Shown here: positions 14,491-22,054 of the stretch, one piece after another | How positions within the stretch are numbered: the first letter of the stretch is position 1 | How the letters are laid out: the number at the start of each line of letters is the position of its first letter | Source: JAOTVV01 sp041602035 | Lineage (GTDB): Bacteria > Gemmatimonadota > Gemmatimonadetes > Gemmatimonadales > GWC2-71-9 | Assembly (NCBI GenBank): GCA_041602035.1 | Contig: JBFIHA010000015.1 | Span: 5,338-69,337 of the forward strand | Reading direction: 5' to 3' | Length of the DNA: 64,000 nucleotides | Program-made: the position numbers and the translations under genes | Notes under the pieces: model-generated | What the model was told of the DNA's origin: nothing | What the model saw: the letters and a program-made list of their open reading frames with translations, nothing else | Databases searched by the model: none

Positions 14491-16170
14491 TTAGAACAAC
14501 CCTTCGATGGTTCCATCCCGTGCCACCCGCATCTTCTCCGCGGCCGGCGTCTTTCCCAGGCCGGGCATCGTCATGATGTCTCCGGTGAGCGCCACCACGA
14601 AGCCGGCTCCGGCGGAGGGATAGATGTCGCGGACCGTAATGGTGAACCCATTCGGTGCGCCGAGCAACGACGCGTCATCGCTGAACGAGTACTGCGTCTT
14701 GGCCATGCACACCGGGGTGGTGCCGAGCCCGAACGCGGTCAGCCGGTCGGCTGCCTTCGATGCCTGCGGGGTGAATACTACGCCGTCGGCCCCGTAAATC
14801 TCCCGCGCGATGATCTCGATCTTGTCCGCGATCGGGAGCTTCTCGTCGTACAGCGGCGCGAACGACGCCCCGCCGGCGTCGAGCTTCTCGAGGACGGCCT
14901 CGGCGAGGGCGAGGCCCCCTTCTCCACCCTTCTCCCACACCTCGCACAGCGCGACCGTCACGCCCAGAGCCTCGCATCCGGATCGCACGGCCTCGATCTC
15001 GGCGTCGCTGTCGGCGGTGAACCGGTTGATCGCCACCACGCTCGGCACCCCGAACTTCGCGACGTTCTCCAGGTGCCGCCGGAGGTTGGCGAAGCCGCGC
15101 TCGACGGCCGCGGGATCGGGCGAGCCCAGTTTGTCCTTGGGCACGCCGCCGTGAAGCTTGAGCGCCCGCACCGTCGCGACGACCACGGCCACTTCCGGAT
15201 TGAGGCCCCCGACCCGGCATTTGATGTCGAAGAACTTCTCCGCGCCGAGGTCGGCACCGAACCCGGCCTCGGTCACCACGATGTCGGCGAGCCGCAGCCC
15301 GGCGTCCGTCGCCACGACCGAGTTGCATCCGTGCGCGATGTTGCCGAACGGTCCGCAGTGCACGATGGCGGGGCCTCCCTCCAGCGTCTGGACCAGATTT
15401 GGGGACAGGGCGTCCTTGAGGAGGAGCGCCATCGCCCCATGGGCCTTGAGGTCCTTGGCGTACACCGGCTGCAGCCCGCGCGTCAGCCCCACCATGATCC
15501 GTCCCAGTCGGTCCTCGAGATCGTCGGCGTCGTTGGCGAGGGCCATGATGGCCATGATCTCCGAGGCGGGCGTGATCACGAACCGGTCCTGACGCGGGAT
15601 GCCGCCCAATGGTCCGCCGAGTCCCACCACGATATCGCGTAGCGCCCGGTCGTTCATGTCCATGGTGCGAGGCCACGTGATGCGCCGCGGATCGACGTCG
15701 CGTCCGTTCCCCTGGTGCAGGTGGTTGTCGAGCATCGCCGCGAGGAGGTTGTGCGCGCTGGAGATGGCGTGGAAGTCGCCCGTAAAATGCAGGTTGATGT
15801 CCTCCATCGGCACGACCTGGGCGTACCCGCCGCCGGCGGCGCCGCCCTTGATGCCGAATACGGGTCCGAGGCTCGGCTCCCGCATGCACAGCACGGCCTG
15901 TTTGCCGAGCCGCCGGAGCGCTTGCGTGATACCCACGGTCACCGTGGACTTGCCTTCGCCGGCAGCGGTCGGATTGATCGCCGTTACCAGCACCAGCCGT
16001 CCCCGCCGCTTCCGGGTGGCGAGACCCGGCAGGCGGATCTTGGCCTTGTCGTCGCCATACAGGATCAGGTCGTCCGCATCGAGCCCCAGATCTGCCGCCA
16101 CGTCCGTGATCGGGCGAAGCGTCGCCGCTTGGGCGATCGCGATGTCGGTTGGAACCAGCGTCTTGCTCAT
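14491..16170 (-). CDS. fhs: Formate-tetrahydrofolate ligase
   Basis: The protein has 559 aa from the ATG at 16170, which overlaps the tatD stop as ATGA. It makes 10-formyl-THF from formate, ATP and THF in one-carbon metabolism. The N-terminus IAIAQAATLRPITDVAADLG, the P-loop-like AINPTAAGEGKSTVTVGITQAL and GGAAGGGYAQVVPMEDINLH are family signatures. The length matches the usual ~555 aa. No folD or formate dehydrogenase is adjacent, so the direction of formate use is not indicated. Confidence 0.97.
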   Translation of the reverse strand: MSKTLVPTDIAIAQAATLRPITDVAADLGLDADDLILYGDDKAKIRLPGLATRKRRGRLVLVTAINPTAAGEGKSTVTVGITQALRRLGKQAVLCMREPSLGPVFGIKGGAAGGGYAQVVPMEDINLHFTGDFHAISSAHNLLAAMLDNHLHQGNGRDVDPRRITWPRTMDMNDRALRDIVVGLGGPLGGIPRQDRFVITPASEIMAIMALANDADDLEDRLGRIMVGLTRGLQPVYAKDLKAHGAMALLLKDALSPNLVQTLEGGPAIVHCGPFGNIAHGCNSVVATDAGLRLADIVVTEAGFGADLGAEKFFDIKCRVGGLNPEVAVVVATVRALKLHGGVPKDKLGSPDPAAVERGFANLRRHLENVAKFGVPSVVAINRFTADSDAEIEAVRSGCEALGVTVALCEVWEKGGEGGLALAEAVLEKLDAGGASFAPLYDEKLPIADKIEIIAREIYGADGVVFTPQASKAADRLTAFGLGTTPVCMAKTQYSFSDDASLLGAPNGFTITVRDIYPSAGAGFVVALTGDIMTMPGLGKTPAAEKMRVARDGTIEGLF

Positions 16171-16961
16171 GATCGAATCGTCATGGGTTGGGCCACCCGG
16201 CTCCCGAAACACCGCCCGGCATTGGCCGTCGTCGTGGTGATCACTTCCTCGACCGACACATCCCGCAGCTCGGCTACGCGCTCGGCAACCTGCCGCACAA
16301 ACGCGGGCTCGTTGCGTTTCCCCCGATGCGGGACCGGAGCGAGGTACGGCGCGTCGGTCTCGAGCAAGAGGCGGTCGGCCGGGCAGGCCCTGACCACGTC
16401 CACGAGCGTCCAGCTCTTGAACGTGACCATGCCGCTGAAGGAAAAGTAGGCCCCGATCGTCATCCCCGCATCGACCACCCCGGGCCCGGAACTGAACGAA
16501 TGTAGCACCACGGCCGGCGCGTGCGAGCCGACTATGCGAAGCATGGCCGCCAGATCGTCGTCCGCCTCACGCCCGTGCACTACCACTGGCCGCTCCCGAT
16601 CCACGGCAAGCCCGAGCTGAGCCTCGAACGCGGCACGCTGAGCCGGTCGCGGGGAGTGATCGTAGTGGTAGTCGAGGCCGGTCTCGCCCACGGCCACCAC
16701 CGTCGGGTGGTCGAGGGCGGTGGCGATGCGCGCGGCCACCTCGTCATTCCAGCTGGATGCCACGTGGGGATGGACGCCGGCCGTGGCCGAGAGGCCGTAG
16801 CGGCCGGCCAGCGCGATGGCCTGGGCGGTGGCGTCGACCGAGTCGGCGATCGTGATGATGTGGTCGACGCCGGCCCGGCGCGCCCGATCGAGTACTGCCT
16901 CCCGGTCGGCCTCGAAGCGAGGATCGCCGAGGTGGCAGTGCGTATCGATCAGCCCGCGCAT
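16167..16961 (-). CDS. tatD: TatD-family metal-dependent hydrolase
   Basis: The protein has 264 aa. It carries the amidohydrolase-fold motifs DTHCHLGDPRF, GVHPHVAS, AVGETGLDYHYD, VVVHGREADDD and LLETDAPYLAP, all metal or phosphate contacts of TatD DNases. Family members act as 3'-5' exonucleases and quality-control nucleases. It overlaps fhs by 4 bp and lies 18 nt downstream of secF. Confidence 0.93.
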   Translation of the reverse strand: MRGLIDTHCHLGDPRFEADREAVLDRARRAGVDHIITIADSVDATAQAIALAGRYGLSATAGVHPHVASSWNDEVAARIATALDHPTVVAVGETGLDYHYDHSPRPAQRAAFEAQLGLAVDRERPVVVHGREADDDLAAMLRIVGSHAPAVVLHSFSSGPGVVDAGMTIGAYFSFSGMVTFKSWTLVDVVRACPADRLLLETDAPYLAPVPHRGKRNEPAFVRQVAERVAELRDVSVEEVITTTTANAGRCFGSRVAQPMTIRS

Positions 16962-16979
16962 CGGCGCGACGCCCGACGG

Positions 16980-17948
16980 TCAGGTCGTGGCGGGTACAGG
17001 CCTCTCGCCCGGCTTCATGACCTTGACCGCCTCACTCGGCCACCGGCGCTCCACCCACAACAGGAGGGGCGAGGCGATGAAGATCGACGAAAACGTTCCG
17101 GTCACGATGCCAAAGGCCATGACCCACGCGAAGGGACGGATCACGCTCCCGCCGAGAATGAGCAAGGCCAAGACCGCGAGGAACGTGGTACCGGACGTGA
17201 GGACGGTGCGCGGCAGCGTCTCGTTGATGGAGCGGTTGAGCACGTGGTAGAAATACTCCCCGCGCTTTGTCTTCCTGATGTTCTCCCGCACGCGGTCGAA
17301 TGTCACGATCGTATCGTTGAGCGAGTACCCGACCAGGGTCAGGAGCGCCGCGACGACGACGAGCGAAACCTCGAGGTTGAGGTACGAAACGAACGCCAGT
17401 GTCGCCACGATATCGTGGACCGATGCCACGACGGCGGCCAACCCGAAGCGCCACTCGTAGCGGAACCACAGGACCAGGAACGTGGCGCCGAAGGCCAAAA
17501 GCAGAGCCAAGGTGGCACGCTCCCGCAACTCGCTCCCCACCTTGGGACCCACGGCCTCGGTTCGCACGATCTCGAACGCCTCGGGCGAGAATGCCGACGT
17601 CAGGGCCTGGCGGACCGCCTGCTCCGTCTCCTGCGTGGTTTCCTCGCCGACGTCGGCGCGCGGATCCAACCGGGCGCGGATCACGAACTCGTTGGCTGCG
17701 CCGAACGTTTGGATCTCTGCCCCGATGATTCCCTGGGCGGCGAGCGCGGTGCGGAGGGTTCCGCTTTGGATCGACTCGTCGAGCGCGTGCACCTGGATCA
17801 GCGTGCCGCCGGTGAACTCGATGCTGCTGTTCAACCCGCGCAGGGCGAAGACGATCAGGCCGGGAATGACGAACGCGAGCGTGGCGATCGCCGCGGGCCT
17901 CCAGTGGGCCATGATGTCGTATCGAGCATCGTCGAACAGCCTGAACAT
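16980..17948 (-). CDS. secF: Protein translocase subunit SecF
   Basis: The protein has 322 aa. After an N-terminal membrane segment it has the SecF periplasmic motif LRGLNSSIEFTGGTLIQVHA, then five clustered transmembrane segments with GYSLNDTIVTFDRVREN and LPRTVLTSGTTFLAVLALLILGG. With SecD it uses the proton gradient to complete export from SecYEG. It shares one base with the secD stop/start junction. In the usual FTGG motif the D/E context is retained, so it should be functional. Confidence 0.97.
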   Translation of the reverse strand: MFRLFDDARYDIMAHWRPAAIATLAFVIPGLIVFALRGLNSSIEFTGGTLIQVHALDESIQSGTLRTALAAQGIIGAEIQTFGAANEFVIRARLDPRADVGEETTQETEQAVRQALTSAFSPEAFEIVRTEAVGPKVGSELRERATLALLLAFGATFLVLWFRYEWRFGLAAVVASVHDIVATLAFVSYLNLEVSLVVVAALLTLVGYSLNDTIVTFDRVRENIRKTKRGEYFYHVLNRSINETLPRTVLTSGTTFLAVLALLILGGSVIRPFAWVMAFGIVTGTFSSIFIASPLLLWVERRWPSEAVKVMKPGERPVPATT

Positions 17949-19600
17949 CAGATCGCCAACTCCTTGGTCGCCCCCCGGCGCTGCAACCAGATCAGGAACA
18001 AGGTCTTGGTCACGAAGATCGCGGTGATCAAGGACGCGATGATGCCCACGAGGAGTGTCACCGCGAAGCCCCTGACCGGGCCGGTGCCGAACTGGAACAG
18101 GAACGCGGCGGAGATCACGGTGGTGACGTTGGCATCGATGATCGCCGGCATCGCGTTCTGGAATCCGGAGTCTACCGCCAGCCGCGGTGTCTTGTTCTGC
18201 TTTACCTCTTCTCGGATCCGCTCGAAAATCAGCACGTTGGCATCCACGGCCATGCCCAGCGACAGGACGAACCCGGCCAATCCGGGCAACGTGAGCGTTG
18301 CCCCGAAGCTCGCGAGGCCTCCGACGGTGAACAAGGCGAAGAACCCGAGACCGAACACCGCGAGGAGGCCGGCAAACCGGTAGTAGCCGATCATCATGAT
18401 GAGCACGAGGGCGCCGGCGACGATGCCCGCCTGGGTGCCCTGTCGGATGGAATCGCGCCCGAGGCTGGGTCCCACGGTACGTTCCTCGACGATCACGAGT
18501 GGCGCCGGAAGCGCGCCGGCCCGCAGTACCAACGCCAGGTCCTGCGCCTCTTGCAGGCTCGCATTCCCAAGCTCGATCTGGCCGTTGCGGCCGATCTCCG
18601 ACCGGAGCACCGGCGGCTGTCGGAACACGCGGCCATCCAACATGATGGCCATGTAGTCCCCTACGTGCTGGCGGGTTTCCTGCCGGAACCGACGCCCGCC
18701 CGCCCGGGTCAGCGTGAACGTGGCGATCGATTGATTGTTGGTCTGATCGATCGTTGCCCGCGCGTCCTGAAGCTGGTCACCCGTGATGATGGCGCGCCGC
18801 TCGACCGAGTAGAGGGGGCGGTACGAACGCCCGCCGGCTGAGATTGGCTCGCTGCCCCACACCAGCTCCCGACCGCGCGGGACGAGCCGCTGCACCGCGG
18901 GGAGGTTGATGAGGCTATCCGCCCGGGGAAAATCCTCTTCGGGCACCAGGAACTCGCCCGGGATCTGCCCCGAGAACAGCAGCGAGCTCAAGGGACCGGG
19001 CCGATCCAGGCCTGCTACCGCGGTATCCTGAGCCGCCGTGTCCGCGCCGCCAATGGTATCTGCCCCAAGTAGCTGCTCGAGCGTCGATACCTGCGCCGCG
19101 GTGTCGCGCACCGTCGAACCGGCGCGTACACCAGCATCCGTCAGCGCCCGGTCGATCGCGGGCAGCGCATCACGGAACAGGTTGTTCATGTCCGTGAGAC
19201 GCCACTCCAGGAACGCCGACCGCTCGACGATCTGCTTGGCCCGTCCGGGATCGGTGATGCCGGCCAGCTCGACCACGATGCGGTCGTTTCCGACCTTCTG
19301 GATCAGCGGCTCTGCCACGCCGAACTCGTCGACCCGGGAGCGGATCACGGTGAGCGCTCGCTCCAGCGCGTCTTCGGGGTTAGCGACCGGGCCTTTGCTC
19401 TGATCCACCTCCAACGCGAGGTGGATGCCTCCCATCAGGTCCAGTCCACGCTTCAAGGGGACGCGCTTGATGGTGACGTCCCGCATGCGACCGTCGGGAC
19501 TGCGCTCGCGGACGGTCACCTCCCGCGGGACGAGCGAAATGATGCTCGCCGCCACGAGAATGGCCATCACGATGAGGCGGCTACGAATCGTCGAGAACAT
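17948..19600 (-). CDS. secD: Protein translocase subunit SecD
   Basis: The protein has 550 aa. An N-terminal membrane anchor is followed by LKRGLDLMGGIHLALEVD, the large periplasmic domain (with an acidic/Thr-rich insert near 170-200) and the C-terminal RND-like membrane bundle with GMAVDANVLIFERIREE. SecD and SecF form the accessory proton-driven translocase. It begins 24 nt after ribF; no strong ribosome site is seen. Confidence 0.97.
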   Translation of the reverse strand: MFSTIRSRLIVMAILVAASIISLVPREVTVRERSPDGRMRDVTIKRVPLKRGLDLMGGIHLALEVDQSKGPVANPEDALERALTVIRSRVDEFGVAEPLIQKVGNDRIVVELAGITDPGRAKQIVERSAFLEWRLTDMNNLFRDALPAIDRALTDAGVRAGSTVRDTAAQVSTLEQLLGADTIGGADTAAQDTAVAGLDRPGPLSSLLFSGQIPGEFLVPEEDFPRADSLINLPAVQRLVPRGRELVWGSEPISAGGRSYRPLYSVERRAIITGDQLQDARATIDQTNNQSIATFTLTRAGGRRFRQETRQHVGDYMAIMLDGRVFRQPPVLRSEIGRNGQIELGNASLQEAQDLALVLRAGALPAPLVIVEERTVGPSLGRDSIRQGTQAGIVAGALVLIMMIGYYRFAGLLAVFGLGFFALFTVGGLASFGATLTLPGLAGFVLSLGMAVDANVLIFERIREEVKQNKTPRLAVDSGFQNAMPAIIDANVTTVISAAFLFQFGTGPVRGFAVTLLVGIIASLITAIFVTKTLFLIWLQRRGATKELAI

Positions 19601-19624
19601 GTCGTGCTTGCCAGTGAGAAGGCG

Positions 19625-20563
19625 TTAATGACTAGTCGGGAGACCCGACCGTGTCAACGCGGCGCGGGCGGCCTCGAAGTCCTTGTCCAGCTGCCGCTTG
19701 AGTGCCGGGGCCGACGCGAAGTCCCGGACGTCCCGCAGGCGGGCGATCCACGACAGCTTGACCTGTTCGCCGTACAGGCGCACGTCGACGTCGAACACGT
19801 GGGCCTCGATGCTGCGCGTCGGATCACCGAAGGTGGGGCGCGCGCCCTGGTGCATCATGCCACCCGAGCGGCCACCCGACCATTCCACGATGACGGCATA
19901 GACCCCATCGGGCGGCAGGAGCTTCCGCCGATCGGGGAGAGCCAGGTTGAGCGTCGGATATCCCAGCCCCCTGCCCCGCGTCGCACCGCGTACGACGGGC
20001 GCCGTGAGCGCGTACGGTCGACCCAGCTGCCGAGCGGCCGTCTCCAGGTCGCCGCCCGCCACGGCACGTCGTACGAGAGTCGAGGACACCGGTCGGCCAT
20101 CGACATCCACTTCGTCAACCACGTCCACCGCAAACCCCATGGCGTTTCCGAGCTGCTGCAGCAGGGCGACGTCGCCGGCGCGCCCGCGACCGAATCCGTG
20201 ATCGTGCCCGATCACCAGTTCCCGCATGTGAAAGCGATCGTACAGCAGTCGGACAAACGTCTCGGGCGGATACTGCGACAGCTCGCGGGTGAACGCCATC
20301 ACCACCACCACGTCCAATTCGCATTGCGCCAAGTACTCGGTGCGCTCATCGCCCGGGGTGAGCAGCGACGGGGCCGCCGGCGGGTTCACGACCTCGAGCG
20401 GGTGCGGGTCGAACGTGACGAGCAGACTGCGGCGGTCGGCACGCCGGGCGCGCGCCGCTATCTCCCGAAGCACGGCTCGGTGGCCCAAGTGCACGCCGTC
20501 GAACGTGCCCACGGTGATGACCGTGCCCCGACCGTCATTCGGAAGCGCGCTGCCGTCAGCCAT
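19625..20563 (-). CDS. ribF: Bifunctional riboflavin kinase / FAD synthetase
   Basis: The protein has 312 aa. The FMN adenylyltransferase half holds TVGTFDGVHLGHRAVL and LVIGHDHGFGRGRAGD; the riboflavin kinase half holds ATRGRGLGYPTLNLAL and PPDGVYAVIV. It converts riboflavin to FMN and FAD. The ATG overlaps the truB stop by 8 bp, the usual truB-ribF arrangement. Confidence 0.96.
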   Translation of the reverse strand: MADGSALPNDGRGTVITVGTFDGVHLGHRAVLREIAARARRADRRSLLVTFDPHPLEVVNPPAAPSLLTPGDERTEYLAQCELDVVVVMAFTRELSQYPPETFVRLLYDRFHMRELVIGHDHGFGRGRAGDVALLQQLGNAMGFAVDVVDEVDVDGRPVSSTLVRRAVAGGDLETAARQLGRPYALTAPVVRGATRGRGLGYPTLNLALPDRRKLLPPDGVYAVIVEWSGGRSGGMMHQGARPTFGDPTRSIEAHVFDVDVRLYGEQVKLSWIARLRDVRDFASAPALKRQLDKDFEAARAALTRSGLPTSH

Positions 20564-21416
20564 CGGTGAACACTACTCGGGGTTTGAGGCGGCCGTCCCG
20601 CACCTCGGCAACGGCGACCAGGCGACCGTCGGCAACGAGGGCGACTGGCGACGCGGTGACGGCACCCGCCGGAAGCGGCCGTCCATGCCCCACCGCATCG
20701 CGCTCGACCGGGTCGATGTCGAACCGTGGGAGGTGGCTCACCGCCGCCAGCGGTGGCAGGGGCGTCACCCGACCGGGCCCGATCGCCTCGAGGGCCGTGG
20801 CCCGCTCGACGGAGAACGATCCCACGCCGACGCGCCGCAGCGCCTCGAGGTGCGCGCCACACTGCAGGGCCTCCCCGAGATCGCGCGCGAGCGCCCGGAT
20901 ATAGGTACCGCTCCCGACGTCGGCGACGAACCGCACCGCCGACCCGGCCCGCTCGACCACGGCGAATCGGGTGACCTCGACTTCGGCTGGTGCCAGTCGC
21001 ACCGGTCGTCCCTGTCGCGCCAGCCGGTAGGCCCGCTCCCCACCGGTCTTTTTGGCGGAATAGGCGGGCGGGCGTTGCAGGCGGCGTCCAGTGAGCGCAG
21101 CCATCGCCTCTGCCACATCGGCGTCGAGTACGTCCTGCCAGGTCTCGGTGCTGGAGAGCACGGTCCCCGTGCCGTCGTCGGTATCGGTTCGCACGCCGAG
21201 GCGGATCACGCCCTCGTACGACTTCGGGAGCGCGGAGAGATACGGGGAGAGCCGGGTCGCCCGTCCGAGAAGCACTACGAGGAGACCGGACGCAAATGGA
21301 TCCAGCGTTCCCGCGTGGCCAACCCGACTCATGTTCGTGGCGTGCCGCACGGTGTCGACCACGTCATGGGACGTCGGACCCGTGGGCTTGTCGATGAGCA
21401 GGACCCCGTCGCTCAG
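20556..21416 (-). CDS. truB: tRNA pseudouridine-55 synthase TruB, probably with a CTG start
   Basis: TruB makes pseudouridine 55 in the T loop of tRNAs. The catalytic Asp lies in RVGHAGTLDPFASGLLVV. Homology begins at DGVLLIDKPTGPTSHDVV, upstream of the first in-frame GTG (21362). The only start that keeps this segment is CTG at 21416-21414, which overlaps the rbfA stop as CTGA and has GGAGG about 10 nt upstream. This gives 286 aa, a normal TruB length. Later GTG starts would remove the conserved KPxGxTS motif. Confidence 0.9.
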   Translation of the reverse strand: MSDGVLLIDKPTGPTSHDVVDTVRHATNMSRVGHAGTLDPFASGLLVVLLGRATRLSPYLSALPKSYEGVIRLGVRTDTDDGTGTVLSSTETWQDVLDADVAEAMAALTGRRLQRPPAYSAKKTGGERAYRLARQGRPVRLAPAEVEVTRFAVVERAGSAVRFVADVGSGTYIRALARDLGEALQCGAHLEALRRVGVGSFSVERATALEAIGPGRVTPLPPLAAVSHLPRFDIDPVERDAVGHGRPLPAGAVTASPVALVADGRLVAVAEVRDGRLKPRVVFTDG

Positions 21417-21775
21417 CGGTCGCGATCCTCCGCCAGGCCATCGAGCAATTCGTCAATGCGGCGCGCGTGCTCGAGTCCCCGATCCAGTGAGAAGTGGAGC
21501 TCCGGCGTGACCCGGAGCTTCAAGGTGCCGGCCAAATGGGAGCGCAGGAACCCTTTGGCGCTGTTCAGGCCGTCCAGGGCCCGCGCCTTGTCGTCGTCCG
21601 AGCCCATGACGCTCACCTGAACGGTGGCGTGCGAGATATCGGGAGAGACGGACACGTCGGTCACCGTAACGAACCCCACCCGAGGGTCCTTGAGTTGTCG
21701 GGAGATCGCCTCAGCCAGGCATTCTTGAACGAGAGCGCTCACGCGTTCTGGGCGGTGCCGTCCCGAGGCTTTCAT
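21413..21775 (-). CDS. rbfA: 30S ribosome-binding factor RbfA
   Basis: The 120-aa KH-type protein has RHRPERVSALVQECLAEAIS, DPRVGFVTVTDVSVSPDISHATV and a C-terminal LRVTPELHFSLDRGLEH, all typical of RbfA. It assists late 16S maturation in the small subunit and cold adaptation. It starts ATGA-overlapped with ylxP and is followed by truB in the usual nusA-infB operon order. Confidence 0.96.
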   Translation of the reverse strand: MKASGRHRPERVSALVQECLAEAISRQLKDPRVGFVTVTDVSVSPDISHATVQVSVMGSDDDKARALDGLNSAKGFLRSHLAGTLKLRVTPELHFSLDRGLEHARRIDELLDGLAEDRDR

Positions 21776-22053
21776 AGGAAACTCGTCGTGGAGTCGATAA
21801 TGCGGACGAGAGCCGTTTCACTCACCAGCCGATCGGCGGCGCTCAACACCTCCTGCGCGTGCCGTCGATCGGTCGACACGACGCTACAGGACAGCTCGGC
21901 CCGCTGCCACAGATCCTGATGGGCCGTTTCGGCCGCCGACACGTTGAACTTCCGGTGAAGCCGATCCTTGAGGCTCTTGAGAACGCGGCGCTTGTCCTTG
22001 AGCGACTGGCACCCGTTGAGATGCAACTCCCAGGTCGCGATCCCGACGACCAC
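21772..22053 (-). CDS. DUF503 family protein (YlxP-like)
   Basis: 93 aa from the GTG at 22053, located one base after the infB stop. The motif VVGIATWELHLNGCQSLKDKRRVLKSLKDRL is diagnostic of the DUF503/YlxP family, small proteins found between infB and rbfA in many bacteria and thought to act in ribosome assembly or RNA metabolism. The catalytic role is unknown. A longer open frame extends upstream but lies inside infB. Confidence 0.85.
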   Translation of the reverse strand: MVVGIATWELHLNGCQSLKDKRRVLKSLKDRLHRKFNVSAAETAHQDLWQRAELSCSVVSTDRRHAQEVLSAADRLVSETALVRIIDSTTSFL

Positions 22054-22054
22054 G

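Noticed and set aside
16521..18383. Plus-strand open frame of 620 codons opposite tatD/secF
   Set aside because: It covers the antisense of SecF, an unambiguous gene. Low-complexity charged composition.
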